From contig JBMNFG010000009.1 in assembly GCA_050949175.1 (NCBI GenBank), forward strand, positions 124,001-188,000: DNA of 64,000 bases, written 5' to 3'. The notes under the pieces were generated by a model. That model did not search any database. It had not been told where the DNA came from and worked only from the letters and a program-made list of their open reading frames with translations. Made by a program: the position numbers and the translations under genes. This document shows, piece after piece, positions 27,799 to 37,425 of this stretch. Source of the DNA: UBA4971 sp900019985. Lineage in GTDB: Bacteria > Bacillota > SHA-98 > UBA4971. Each line of letters begins with the position of its first letter. Within the stretch, counting starts at the first letter, position 1.

Positions 27799-28901
27799 GG
27801 ATTATCGACAGATACATATCGAAAGAGTTTATCCTGCCTTTTCTGGGATGTATATGCGCATTTATACTGATAATCCTCGCGAGCCAGCTGTTCTGGCTCG
27901 CGGAATTGATAATTGTGAAGAAAGTAGCTGCAGGTACAGTCTTTAAGCTGCTTCTCTACAAACTTCCTGATGCTGTAGCCCAGTCCATTCCTGTAGCTAC
28001 TCTTTGTGGAGCCTTGCTTTCTCTTATGCGGCTCGGAAGAGACAGCGAGCTTGCTGCCTTGCGTACAGGGGGAGTCAGGGCTTTTAGAATTCTCCTGCCC
28101 CTTCTTGTTCTGGGGTTTCTGGCAAGTGTCAGCGCGTTTGCATTCAATGAGAATTTAGTCCCTTGGGCTAACCACGAATTTGAAAACATAGTCAGGCGGA
28201 TAGTACTGGAAGAGTCTATCCCTACGGCAGAAGAGAACGTGTTCTTCAGAGGTACAGGGGACAGGTTTTTCTATATAAGGAGGGTGGATGCATCTACCAA
28301 GGAATTACGGGATGTCCTCGTTTACGAAGTCCGGAAGGATGGACCTCCAAGGATCATCAGCGCCAAGAAGGGGAGCGCCAAGGGGGATGTATGGACACTC
28401 TCAGACGGTGTAGTACATGACTTGGACAGAGAAGGTTACGTAGCCTACGAAGCTAAGTTCGAAGAGATGAATCTACGCATGGATCAGAAGCTTGAGTCCT
28501 TTTTCGAAGGGCAGAAGACTCCCAGCGAGATGAGTAGGAAGGAGTTAAAGTCTTATATTGATCTGTTCCGGTCAGGCGGTATCAACGTAGCGCCGCTGGT
28601 TGTGGATTACCACTTGAAGCTTGCCATTCCTTTTGCCCCATTTATATTTGTCCTGGCAGGGGCACCTATTGCCACGATTGCTGCAAGCCCTAAGGCGAGC
28701 AGGTTTACGGGTATTGTGTCAGGGGGCATTATTGCTTTTCTGTACTACGCTCTCTCTTCAATCCTGCGTTCGCTGGGGTGTTCCAATGTCCTACCTCCAT
28801 TTGTAGCGGCATGGACAGGGAATATCGTCTTCGCTTTTGTAGGGGCCTTTCTACTTGTCTACAGCGAGAATGCGCCTGGCGGTGGAAGGCTGTGGGGATG
28901 A
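27795..28901 (+). CDS. lptF: LPS export ABC permease LptF (YjgP/YjgQ family)
   Basis: One of the two inner-membrane permeases that, with LptB2, extract lipopolysaccharide and pass it to LptC. The reading frame carries the family start RIIDRYISKEFILPFL from codon 2 and has three N-terminal helices, a periplasmic domain and three C-terminal helices, 368 aa in all. The first ATG/GTG/TTG in frame is TTG 27906, which would delete the conserved amphipathic start and half of helix 1. The paralogue at 47893 starts at the same place with TTG overlapping the preceding stop (TTGA). By analogy I place this start at CTG 27795 (overlap CTGA), with ATT 27801 as alternative. Function is sure, start is not. 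Confidence 0.88.
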   Translation: MRIIDRYISKEFILPFLGCICAFILIILASQLFWLAELIIVKKVAAGTVFKLLLYKLPDAVAQSIPVATLCGALLSLMRLGRDSELAALRTGGVRAFRILLPLLVLGFLASVSAFAFNENLVPWANHEFENIVRRIVLEESIPTAEENVFFRGTGDRFFYIRRVDASTKELRDVLVYEVRKDGPPRIISAKKGSAKGDVWTLSDGVVHDLDREGYVAYEAKFEEMNLRMDQKLESFFEGQKTPSEMSRKELKSYIDLFRSGGINVAPLVVDYHLKLAIPFAPFIFVLAGAPIATIAASPKASRFTGIVSGGIIAFLYYALSSILRSLGCSNVLPPFVAAWTGNIVFAFVGAFLLVYSENAPGGGRLWG

Positions 28902-31081
28902 AGAGGATTTTTGCCTTAGTCTTTATTTGTCTCGTCTCCGGCCTTATATCTCCTTATGCTTTTGCATCAGACGGAAGCAACCCTGCACAGCTTACAGGTG
29001 ATATATTGCGTGTGGACCTGGAGAACAGATCTATTTACGCTGAAGGCAATGTTGTTCTTAAGTACAGGGATATTGTTATTGTCTGTAATACCCTGGAGAT
29101 GAACGCTGTTTCAGGGGAGCTTTCAGCTTCAGGGGATGTGGAATTCCGTGAAGGCGAAGACGTGGTGACAGGGGCAAGGCTTACATACGATTTGACATCT
29201 AAGGCAGGAATCCTTGAGTCAGGCAAAGCCGCTGTCAAAGGCGACCGAATGGAAAGCCCCATGTACGTGACAGGTTCCAGATTCGTGGCTGAATCGGGTA
29301 AAGTAGGCATAGAAGGCGGAAGCTTTACCACATGCGATCTGGAGGCTCCGCATTATCGTGTTGAGGCACGCGACATACACGTGTATCTTGGCGACAGGAT
29401 GGAGCTTCGGCAACTCTCCTACTGGGAGGGTAGTGTATGCGTTTTTCGGCTGCCTTACCTTGTCATCCCCTTAAGAGAAGACAACAGGTTTGACCTGCCC
29501 AAGATCGGGTACGGAGAGAGGGAAGGCTGGTTTATTAAGACTACATACAACTATTACAGAAATCCTTCATTCAGAGGCTTTTTGTATCTGGACTATTTCA
29601 GCAGGTTAGGGCTGGGTTTCGGCGTTAAGCACTTTTATGATTTTAGGGCTTTAGGAGCAGGGTCTTTATTAGTATATGAGTTGATGAACCGGACAACAAA
29701 CCATGGCGAAACAACGCTGGAGCTTGCCCATGAATTGTCTCTTGGTCCCATGACCGACTGCTCTGTCGGCCTTAAGTATTCTGACAGCCTTTCTCTATCA
29801 GGAGTGCTCAATACTGAGATTGCCGGTTCAGCGAGGATAAGATACGCACATAGCGATAGATCCGTAGATCTTGCGGTTGATAAAAAGCAGGTGACAGGGG
29901 TAACTCAGTATGACCAGACGCAGGTGACACTGCTAGGCCGATGGAAAGGTGCGGAGGGGCTTTCTCTCTCAGGCGATGTCAGGTTCTTTGAGCGCCAGGT
30001 CAAAGAGGGGCTGCAGAAAAATGACCAATACTTAAATTACCGCATTGAAGCATCTAAGGGTTTTGAAAAAGCGTCTTTTCGCGCCATAGCTGAACAGTAT
30101 GTTAAACCTGTAGACATAAAAGAAAAGGAAGAGGAAGGCGAAGTGGATCCCCTTCCTTATGAAGCAATAGGACGTGCACCTGAGATAGTCATTGAAGGGC
30201 ATCCTCTTAGGCTGGGAGGATTCCCGTTAAGGCTCAAATGGGATGTAGCTTTTGGCCGTTATGCAGAGAGGACGTCCTTGTGGCCGGGCGCTCCCATCCT
30301 TCGAGGGAGCAAAGTGCACCTTGGTATTGATGCGGTGGCGCAGTCATACCGCCTCAGCCATTGGCTGACTGGGACTCTATCCGGAGGTTTGAGTTACGAC
30401 AAGTACAGTACAGGTGATTCCAGATATGTGCTTCAAGGGGCGTTTGCCTTGCAGGCGCGGGCTCCGGATGATGCGGCCATTATCTATGCTAAATACGACC
30501 ACTGCGGAGTGTTCGGAGAGACTCCTTTCGCTTTCGACAAGAAAGACAGGAAAGGGCTTTTAACAGGGAGACTGACCCTATCGAGAGGGATCTTCACTTT
30601 TTCAATAGACAGCGGGTACGACTTCTACAAGAAGTCCCATGAGTATGTTACAGGGATCATCAGGCTTTCAGAGGGGAGAGCCTGGGCAGCGGAAGTTTCT
30701 GCTACATATGACCCCAGGCAGCGCAATATGGAACGGGCCGTCGGAAAGCTTGAGGTTGCTCTGTCAGACCGATGCCTTGTCAAGACAGGAGTAAGGTATA
30801 ATTTCCCACAGGAAGCCTTGGATAGGATCGAAAGCCACGTAGCGTTCCAGGTATCTGATGCCTGGGGCGTGGAATGGACTGTGGTATACGGGTCGACCTC
30901 CGGCTACAGGCCGCCCGGTTTCATCAGGGGAGATGTGGCTGTTACCAGAGACATGCACTGCCGGGAACTCAGGCTGTCCTATAGTTACACGGAAAACCAG
31001 GTATGGCTTGAATACCGAATAAAGGCATTTCCCCATGATTCTGTAAAGATGGGGATCGGAGAAGACGGAGTCCTCTTTTGA
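28898..31081 (+). CDS. lptD: LPS assembly outer-membrane protein LptD-like
   Basis: A 727-aa protein with signal peptide (1-22), an OstA/LptA-like beta-jellyroll domain (about 25-190: ILRVDLENRSIYAEGNVVLKY and similar repeats) and a large C-terminal barrel. CDLEAPHYRVEA and the LPYLVIPL segment are typical of the LptD jellyroll-barrel junction. LptD receives lipopolysaccharide from LptA and inserts it in the outer leaflet. ATG 28898 overlaps the lptF stop (ATGA), so the two are translationally coupled. Another LptD-like protein is at 60481. Confidence 0.85.
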   Translation: MKRIFALVFICLVSGLISPYAFASDGSNPAQLTGDILRVDLENRSIYAEGNVVLKYRDIVIVCNTLEMNAVSGELSASGDVEFREGEDVVTGARLTYDLTSKAGILESGKAAVKGDRMESPMYVTGSRFVAESGKVGIEGGSFTTCDLEAPHYRVEARDIHVYLGDRMELRQLSYWEGSVCVFRLPYLVIPLREDNRFDLPKIGYGEREGWFIKTTYNYYRNPSFRGFLYLDYFSRLGLGFGVKHFYDFRALGAGSLLVYELMNRTTNHGETTLELAHELSLGPMTDCSVGLKYSDSLSLSGVLNTEIAGSARIRYAHSDRSVDLAVDKKQVTGVTQYDQTQVTLLGRWKGAEGLSLSGDVRFFERQVKEGLQKNDQYLNYRIEASKGFEKASFRAIAEQYVKPVDIKEKEEEGEVDPLPYEAIGRAPEIVIEGHPLRLGGFPLRLKWDVAFGRYAERTSLWPGAPILRGSKVHLGIDAVAQSYRLSHWLTGTLSGGLSYDKYSTGDSRYVLQGAFALQARAPDDAAIIYAKYDHCGVFGETPFAFDKKDRKGLLTGRLTLSRGIFTFSIDSGYDFYKKSHEYVTGIIRLSEGRAWAAEVSATYDPRQRNMERAVGKLEVALSDRCLVKTGVRYNFPQEALDRIESHVAFQVSDAWGVEWTVVYGSTSGYRPPGFIRGDVAVTRDMHCRELRLSYSYTENQVWLEYRIKAFPHDSVKMGIGEDGVLF

Positions 31082-31110
31082 CGGGGCTGTATGTTAAGGG
31101 GGTGCAGGCG

Positions 31111-31701
31111 ATGTCAAGGCAGCACATTATATCGATGGCACTTGCGATTCTTGGTATCGCCTGTCTTGTCATTGTGTCGGTGCTTGTCCCAGGACGCGTC
31201 GCAGAGGAGAATCAGGGCGAGCTTGCCGGTTCATCTAAGGAACCTCCGGAATTAAATGCGGACCCTAGAGTCACGGCAGAATCAGCTCGTTTCGTCGGTC
31301 GGTCTGAAGGCAAGAAGCGCTGGGAATTTGCAGCTGACAAGGTATCGATACCTGATGAAAGCGACTGGGTTGAACTGGAAGGTATCAGCGACGGGATCTT
31401 CTATGACGAAGGTGAGGCCTGGATGTACTTCTCTGCCGAGCGGGCCCGGGTTAACAAAAACACTGACAAATTGGACTTGGAAAAAGTCAGGTTTTCGCCT
31501 GCTTCAGGCGACACCGGCCTGACTGCGGATACTTTAACCTGGGATAAGGACTATGACAAGGTGATCTTCGAAGGCAATGTCCGTATCACACAAGGCCTTC
31601 GCGCGATCCTCACGTGCGCTCGAGCAGAGTATGCCCCCGGTGACAATATTCTGGAGGCGATCGGAGAGACGGTGTTTGAGTTAGAGATTGAAGATGACTA
31701 A
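31111..31701 (+). CDS. lptC: LptC-like LPS export protein
   Basis: A 196-aa bitopic protein: one N-terminal helix (about 6-26) and a periplasmic beta-jellyroll (ESARFVGRSEGKKRWEFAADKV and two further OstA-like repeats). LptC links the LptBFG complex to the LptA bridge. ATG 31111 follows AAGGGGGTG; a TTG at 31078 overlapping the lptD stop is possible and would add 11 residues. Immediately followed by an lptA gene. Confidence 0.8.
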   Translation: MSRQHIISMALAILGIACLVIVSVLVPGRVAEENQGELAGSSKEPPELNADPRVTAESARFVGRSEGKKRWEFAADKVSIPDESDWVELEGISDGIFYDEGEAWMYFSAERARVNKNTDKLDLEKVRFSPASGDTGLTADTLTWDKDYDKVIFEGNVRITQGLRAILTCARAEYAPGDNILEAIGETVFELEIEDD

Positions 31702-31716
31702 GCGAGGGGAAGCTAA

Positions 31717-32427
31717 ATGAACATTGTGCCGAAACCGGGTTCCAAGGTACCGAAGGCAGCTCAGATACTTGCATTTTTCGCTCTCATATTGCTTTTGACC
31801 TTAACTAATGCGGCAGCTCGAGAGAAAGTGACGATAACTGCTACGGATAAAGTCACCGTAGACTTAGATGCTGATGTCACAGTCTTTGAAGGTAATGTGA
31901 AGATCTCCTATGGAGATGTTGAACTCTATGCGGAAAAAGCTGAAGTAAAAGAGCGGGAAGTCGCTATCTTAACCGGGAAGGTGAAGCTTACCCAACCTGA
32001 CATAGTCCTTACTGCTGAAGCTTTTACCGCTTACATAAATGAGAGGACTGTTGTGGCAGAAGGCGATGTCATCCTTACTAAAGAGGAACTTACAGCAGAA
32101 GATGAGCTGGGTAGCCCTTCGGAAGGGGAAAAAGAGACTGTCACCATCATGTGCCATAAGATGGAGCTTTCAACGAAGGCCAGGGGATTTAAGGCAGAAG
32201 GAGATGTCCGCGTCATACGGGGTGAATCCTGGGCCAGAGCGGACCAGGCTGCGTATGAGGAAAGCGAGAAGGTTGTGGTCTTAAGCGGGAACGTGGAAGC
32301 CCAAGGGAAGAACGGCGAGACCATAAAATGCGGTAAACTGCTCTTTAGGACAGACAGGGATTACATGGAAGCAGAGGAGGAAGTCGTCTTTGAATTCGAG
32401 ATAGACGATGAGGAAGAGACAGCCTAA
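31717..32427 (+). CDS. lptA: LptA-like periplasmic LPS carrier
   Basis: Exported protein of 236 aa: signal segment (about 13-35), then OstA-type repeats such as VTVFEGNVKISYGDVELYAE, AEGDVILTKEEL and AEGDVRVIRGESW forming the jellyroll that stacks into the periplasmic bridge. Two acidic insertions, one mid-protein and one at the C-terminus. ATG start 15 bp after lptC with GAGGGGAAG. Last gene of the lptFDCA block; a fresh promoter lies downstream. Confidence 0.82.
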   Translation: MNIVPKPGSKVPKAAQILAFFALILLLTLTNAAAREKVTITATDKVTVDLDADVTVFEGNVKISYGDVELYAEKAEVKEREVAILTGKVKLTQPDIVLTAEAFTAYINERTVVAEGDVILTKEELTAEDELGSPSEGEKETVTIMCHKMELSTKARGFKAEGDVRVIRGESWARADQAAYEESEKVVVLSGNVEAQGKNGETIKCGKLLFRTDRDYMEAEEEVVFEFEIDDEEETA

Positions 32428-32483
32428 GATACAGGGGTAAGCAGTGGAGGCAGGATTTACATAAGCCCCTCTAGCAGCGATTA

Positions 32484-32492
32484 TGCTATAAT
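32484..32492 (+). promoter_or_regulatory. Extended -10 promoter
   Basis: TGCTATAAT is a perfect extended -10 element (TGN-TATAAT). No good -35 stands 17 bp upstream. It would drive the unusual ABC system that follows. Confidence 0.55.
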
Positions 32493-32636
32493 TTGTATAG
32501 TGTTTAAGAGGATTTCGGAAGGCCGTTGACTTGTCCTGGTAAGGAGGATCAACGGTCTTGTCGTGATCTCCCTTGGGAAATCATGCCTGTAATGGCGTAT
32601 CTCAGTTATTCCCAACGGGATGCAGGAGGAGGCTTT

Positions 32637-35150
32637 GTGCGGGAGTTGATAAAGGAGGGGTTCTTGAGAGACCTCCTTGTTGTCATAGCCCTTACTGTAG
32701 TTCTGGGCGCTGCTGTGACAACAGGTATAGCCTATGCAGTCAATACCTATCTTGCCCAGCAGGTTACAGGGCTCTTAGGTGACTTGGGCGAGTACGACCT
32801 TATCCTTCATGTGCGTGAAGAATCAAAGGACGCCGCAAAGGCTGAGATTCAGAAAGTCATCTCCTCGAGCTTCAAAGGGGCATACGTGAAAGAAGGCCCG
32901 GTCGTGTTAGGGAGGAGCAATTTCTTTGTTGCCCTTCCGGACAAGCTTCGGAGTAGGCCCAACCTTGAGAACCTTGCAAAACTCCTGGGTGAAGTCCCGG
33001 GAGCAAGCGGGGTGACATTCATCATTGAACCCAGGCTCACCTTAACAGGGATCGAGTCAGGCGCTTTCTATTTTCTCCTGAACCAGGCTGAAAAGATTGA
33101 AGGTGTCAGGTTTTGCTTTCGTGACGGAGGCAGGATCGCAGTTGTACTTCAGCCTGACGCCGACATAAGGCAGGTCTCCGATGCCCTTACAGACTTGGTG
33201 GAAGCCTACAGTGTGATTGAAGTCAGGTTCCCTATCGGGTATGAGATGGAAGACAGTGTAGCTTCGGGGGAGGCTTATATAGACAAGCTGCGGAAACATG
33301 CAAAGGCGACCTATGCCAGAGACATCACGCGGCGTGGCGGAAGTTCGGATCTTACCGATCTTTTGTCTACGTTGTCTGAGATGAAAAGGTTTCTCCTCCA
33401 CTACGCAGCCTACGCCGATATCTCCATTAAAGGTGATGCGCCGCTTAAGCCCGGTGATACTGTCCTATTAATCCCTTCCGGCACGTCAGCGCCTACATCG
33501 GCGCAACCTGCATCTTCAGGAGAAGACTTAGAGGATGGTGCAGAAGGCCTATTGGTTTCGGTAGACCGGGTCAAAGGCAATGCTGCTCGGGGCATGGTGA
33601 TCCAAGGAGATACAGATAGATTCCTGGAATCAGAGCTCCTTGTGTTCTCAACTGATGATAACGATGAAGCAAAAGACCTTATCGGGACTGCCGGTGTGAC
33701 AAGTGAGAGCAAGAAAATCAGGTACGCAGTAGATGAGAGCATAAGTCTCCTTTATGAACTTGAGGAGTTCAGGGACAACGCTTACGTGGCTGCAGTGAAT
33801 ACCTTAGACATACTGGGTATGTATGACGATACTGTAAGCAATTTAATCAGTGTCCAGAGGGCGTTGGAAAAGGCAATGGAATCCATTGGCAAGAGTCCTG
33901 ACGGCACTCTTGGACAGCGGGAGGCTGCTGCTTTAGAAAAAGTCATAAATGAGGCCATAGGTGTCGTAGATTCCCTGGAATCCGCTATTCAGGATATGGA
34001 CACCTTTGAAGAGCAGGCAAGAGAGGTCCTTGCCATATTGTCGTCAAAGGAAGATGAGTTCCTGGAGGAAGTCGAATCCTCAGGTGAGATGTCTCCTGAG
34101 CTCCGGGAGAGGCTGCACATGGTCACGTACCTTCTGGATTTATTCGGTATTCAGGCAATAGAGAGGGCACAGGCGATCGATGCCTTTTTGAAAGAAGCAA
34201 GCCCTATTACCTCTCAGTTAGCAGCGTGGAAATCAGCTCTGGAGAGTCTTTTCCAACAGATGTCAGGTATTCGAGCGGTGCTGTCTACAGGTCAGGCAGG
34301 CAACATATTATCTGAGATGCTGGATGCCACTAACAACGTGCTTATCCAGGCCCAGGCAATGGATATTCCCGGTTTGGAAGATGCCATAAGTGAAGCTGCG
34401 AAGAACCTTGAGGCAGTTAAAGCTATTGATACAGGGGCGATAGTAGATGAGCTTCAGCATGTAAAGGATTCATTACCGGATCTCCGCGACGATGAAGTAG
34501 GAAGGTCTATTCGACTCATTGACCGCTACATCGGCGGTGAAGTAATCCCAGGTGACAGTCTTGTGGTTTTCGTTGATGCAAAGACGGATCTGAAGAAGGC
34601 AAAAGGCCTGGCAAAGGAGATGTTCGGGAAAGAAGTCAGTGTATACACAAGTCCTGCAGGATTGCTGGAGCCGGGGGTAAGGAGTGAAGTCTACAGGGTT
34701 CTTTACGAGGCGCGGGCTTCAGTTGCAGCCATCATCTCGGTTGTTGTGACTTTTCTTGCGCTAATTTTGGATCATGCCGCGATTGTAAGTGCGATGCGAG
34801 TGTTCAAAAAGCCGCGCCAAGGCCTGATCTATTCAATGACAGTCGGTGCAGTAATCCTCACTTTGCAGTTTGCAGCCACAGGAGCGAAGATCCCCTATAT
34901 AAACCTATGGCATGTCAGTGCAGCAGGAGCTTTAATCGGGCTTCTGGTGGCAGGGCAGTCCGATAGGATCAGTCCTGTGCCTGAAGACGAGGTGGTTGCA
35001 GGCATAGTCATGGGCCTGACATATACGCAGATAATGCGCGAGATCGTAGTGCCTTCCTCAAGGCCGGGCCTCTTATCGTTTATGAACAGGCCGAAGACAA
35101 TGTTCAAAGGTAATGGAGGGAACTTGCGTGTCTCCCGTTCTCTTAGTTGA
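32637..35150 (+). CDS. Large membrane protein of an uncharacterised ABC-type system
   Basis: Unrecognised protein of about 837 aa. One helix near the N-terminus (about 13-35) is followed by a periplasmic region of some 600 residues with a low-complexity stretch (about 280-300) and predicted helices or coiled coils (about 400-640). Three or four helices lie close to the C-terminus (about 710-800, beginning ASVAAIISVVVTFLALIL). The topology resembles MacB-like or lipid-exporting permeases in outline only. GTG 32637 follows GCAGGAGGAGG; an upstream TTG at 32526 lacks conservation-like content. The next gene encodes an ABC ATPase and overlaps it, so the two form a transporter or a mechanical ABC complex between lptA and lpxC. 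A role in the envelope is inferred. Confidence 0.7.
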   Translation: MRELIKEGFLRDLLVVIALTVVLGAAVTTGIAYAVNTYLAQQVTGLLGDLGEYDLILHVREESKDAAKAEIQKVISSSFKGAYVKEGPVVLGRSNFFVALPDKLRSRPNLENLAKLLGEVPGASGVTFIIEPRLTLTGIESGAFYFLLNQAEKIEGVRFCFRDGGRIAVVLQPDADIRQVSDALTDLVEAYSVIEVRFPIGYEMEDSVASGEAYIDKLRKHAKATYARDITRRGGSSDLTDLLSTLSEMKRFLLHYAAYADISIKGDAPLKPGDTVLLIPSGTSAPTSAQPASSGEDLEDGAEGLLVSVDRVKGNAARGMVIQGDTDRFLESELLVFSTDDNDEAKDLIGTAGVTSESKKIRYAVDESISLLYELEEFRDNAYVAAVNTLDILGMYDDTVSNLISVQRALEKAMESIGKSPDGTLGQREAAALEKVINEAIGVVDSLESAIQDMDTFEEQAREVLAILSSKEDEFLEEVESSGEMSPELRERLHMVTYLLDLFGIQAIERAQAIDAFLKEASPITSQLAAWKSALESLFQQMSGIRAVLSTGQAGNILSEMLDATNNVLIQAQAMDIPGLEDAISEAAKNLEAVKAIDTGAIVDELQHVKDSLPDLRDDEVGRSIRLIDRYIGGEVIPGDSLVVFVDAKTDLKKAKGLAKEMFGKEVSVYTSPAGLLEPGVRSEVYRVLYEARASVAAIISVVVTFLALILDHAAIVSAMRVFKKPRQGLIYSMTVGAVILTLQFAATGAKIPYINLWHVSAAGALIGLLVAGQSDRISPVPEDEVVAGIVMGLTYTQIMREIVVPSSRPGLLSFMNRPKTMFKGNGGNLRVSRSLS

Positions 35151-35871
35151 AAACCTTGCAAAAAGCTACGGAAAGAACCAGGCAGCATTATCCGGGGTCG
35201 ACCTCAGAGTTTTGCGCGGTGAAACGATTGTCGTCACAGGCCCTTCAGGATGTGGCAAATCTACCCTGCTAAGATGCATCGTACGATTGATAAGCCCTGA
35301 CTCAGGGAAGATTATTGTAACAGGAGAGGACGTAACAACCCTGTCCTATTCACAACTCTTAGATGTCAGAAGGCGCATAGGCTTCGTTTTTCAAAACTCA
35401 AATCTTATTCAAAGACTCACAGCCTTGGAGAACGTCTGTCTTCCTCTGTTGGCGTCCGGCGCAAGCCGTGATGATGCTGAACAGAGGGCGCGTAGAGCTT
35501 TAGAGCGCGTAGGGCTTGCAGGGAGCGTGATCCATAGGAAGCCTCATCACTTGTCAGGTGGTGAGTGTCAGCGTGTTGCGATAGCAAGGGCTTTAGCGCC
35601 TGAGCCTGTACTGATGCTTTGGGACGAGCCTACAGCTTCCCTGGACCCCATTCTTGTCGAAGAAGTGCTGGATGTTATGGAAAGCCTGGCTAAGACGGGT
35701 GACACTGCAATGGTGATAGTAACCCATGAGATGAAGTTTGCTCTTAAGGCTGCAGACTGGCTTATCCTTTTGGATAAAGGTAGGATAGTGGAGCAGGGCG
35801 AGCCTGTCAAGGTGTTTGATTGCCCCGAGTCCGAGCTGGGCAGGAAGTACAGCCGCCTGCTTGATCTATAG
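35128..35871 (+). CDS. ABC transporter ATP-binding protein
   Basis: A 247-aa nucleotide-binding subunit with Walker A (GPSGCGKST), Q-loop (FVFQNSNLI), ABC signature (LSGGECQRVAIARAL), Walker B with catalytic Glu (VLMLWDEPTASLDP) and switch His (VTHEM). Sequence style is that of polar amino-acid (GlnQ) type ATPases, but the partner is the non-standard membrane protein just upstream, whose end it overlaps by 23 bp. GTG 35128 follows GGAGGG with 8-nt spacing; ATG 35113 is an alternative. No solute-binding protein is nearby, which argues against amino-acid uptake. Confidence 0.88.
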   Translation: MSPVLLVENLAKSYGKNQAALSGVDLRVLRGETIVVTGPSGCGKSTLLRCIVRLISPDSGKIIVTGEDVTTLSYSQLLDVRRRIGFVFQNSNLIQRLTALENVCLPLLASGASRDDAEQRARRALERVGLAGSVIHRKPHHLSGGECQRVAIARALAPEPVLMLWDEPTASLDPILVEEVLDVMESLAKTGDTAMVIVTHEMKFALKAADWLILLDKGRIVEQGEPVKVFDCPESELGRKYSRLLDL

Positions 35872-36052
35872 GCTAGGCTAGGCATTCAGGTGCGGGGTGC
35901 ACCTGGTTTCAGGTACGGCGTAGGGCGGAAGGCACATTACCAAAGCGTAGAGCCTAAGGGTGCTTACGATTGTGAAGGGAAAACAAAGCCAATGTAGAAA
36001 CATTATAAGATAAACTGGACAAGAACCCGGAATCAGAGGGAAATAGCAGGCA

Positions 36053-36946
36053 TTGAGTGAGACAAGAACAGATTGGCAGACTACCGTATCCAAACCTGTA
36101 TCTTACGAAGGGCTGGGGCTCCACACCGGTAAACCTGCCCGGGTTACGTTGTTGCCGGGAGAGCCGGACACAGGGGTTTGCTTTGAGAGGTGGGATCTCC
36201 CGGAACCTCGCACTGTAAAGGCTGTTTTAGACAACATCGCAGGTTCCAGGCGCGCGACTGATCTTGAGTGCAACGGTGTCGATGTCCGTACGGTAGAGCA
36301 CATTCTTGCAGCGATTGTCTGGTCAGGAATCGACAATATCACAGTCAGGCTTGAAGGAGAGGAATTGCCTCTTGGAGACGGGAGCGCCCTGACTTACGTG
36401 CGCCTTTTGGAAGAGGCAGGGCTTTCGGCTCTTCCTGCTGCGCGACGGGATGCCGGGGTTATCCGCCCGGTATGGGTCTCTGAAGGCGACAAGCACCTGA
36501 TAGCCTTACCGTATGAAGGGACCAAGGTGACTTTCCTGTTTCTCCGTAAAGGGCGGAGCGGGGAACAGGGATATCCGGGTTGTGAGTATTTCGACATTGA
36601 AGTGACGCCGAAAACGTTCAGGGAAGAGATAGCTCCTGCCAGAACCATAGGGTTTGAGTGGGAGATCCGAACGATTCAAGAAAAAGGCCTTGCCCTCGGG
36701 GCCACCCTCGATCAGGCAGTAATTGTCAGCGAGGACGGGTATGTCGGCTCTACCAGGTTTCCCGATGAGGCATGCAGGCACAAAGCACTGGATCTCTTAG
36801 GGGATATTGCGATACTCGGCCGGATTCGAGGCCATTTTATCGGTATAGGGTCAGGACATTCCATGAACCAGGAGCTTGCAAGGCTTATAGCCTGTGACTT
36901 GAAACCCGAAGCTAAGAGAGGGGTACAGACCGGAAGTGACGATTGA
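36053..36946 (+). CDS. lpxC: UDP-3-O-acyl-N-acetylglucosamine deacetylase
   Basis: Zinc amidase catalysing the committed step of lipid A synthesis. The 297-aa chain keeps the signatures: EGLGLHTGKPA near the start, His83 in TVEHILAAI, the HKALDLLGDIAILG segment with the second His and the Asp ligand, and the GHSMNQELA segment containing the general-acid His. It begins with TTG 36053; no strong ribosome site is visible. Start of a tightly packed lpxC-fabZ-lpxA-lpxI-lpxB run. Confidence 0.95.
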   Translation: MSETRTDWQTTVSKPVSYEGLGLHTGKPARVTLLPGEPDTGVCFERWDLPEPRTVKAVLDNIAGSRRATDLECNGVDVRTVEHILAAIVWSGIDNITVRLEGEELPLGDGSALTYVRLLEEAGLSALPAARRDAGVIRPVWVSEGDKHLIALPYEGTKVTFLFLRKGRSGEQGYPGCEYFDIEVTPKTFREEIAPARTIGFEWEIRTIQEKGLALGATLDQAVIVSEDGYVGSTRFPDEACRHKALDLLGDIAILGRIRGHFIGIGSGHSMNQELARLIACDLKPEAKRGVQTGSDD

Positions 36947-37385
36947 AGTCGGAATAGAAGGAATCCAAAAGGTAATACCCCACAGGCACCCGTTTCTGTT
37001 AATAGATAAGATTATTGAGGCAGAACCCGGCAAGCCGGTTGTCGGCATTAAAAGCGTCAGTTATAACGAACCCTTTTTTCAAGGGCATTTCCCGGGAAAA
37101 CCCATAATGCCCGGGGTGTTGATTGTTGAGTGCATGGCTCAGGTGGGAGCATACGCTGCCCTCAACTACCCTGAAGTCAAGGGTAAAATCGCCCTCCTTG
37201 TCAGGATAGAGAATGCGCGGTTCAGACATCCGGTGGTTCCAGGGGATACGCTCAGGATCGAAGTTGAACTGATTCGATTGCGCGGCAACTTGGGGAGGAT
37301 CGGGTGTTCAGCTTTTGTTGAGGGTAAGTTAGTAGCAGATGCTGAACTCACATTCGCCTTGGTAGATAGGGAAGAAGAAGAGTGA
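36936..37385 (+). CDS. fabZ: 3-hydroxyacyl-ACP dehydratase FabZ
   Basis: Hot-dog fold dehydratase of 149 aa that removes water from 3-hydroxyacyl-ACP and so competes with LpxA and LpxD for the same acyl pool. The catalytic His is in PHRHPFLLID and the catalytic Glu in PGVLIVECMAQ; QGHFPGKPIMPG is also conserved. GTG start overlaps the lpxC end by 11 bp. lpxC-fabZ-lpxA adjacency is the common arrangement in LPS producers other than enterics. Confidence 0.95.
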   Translation: MTIEVGIEGIQKVIPHRHPFLLIDKIIEAEPGKPVVGIKSVSYNEPFFQGHFPGKPIMPGVLIVECMAQVGAYAALNYPEVKGKIALLVRIENARFRHPVVPGDTLRIEVELIRLRGNLGRIGCSAFVEGKLVADAELTFALVDREEEE

Positions 37386-37425
37386 GTGAAGAGACAAATA
37401 GATTACCCCGTTGGGAGGCCTGCAA

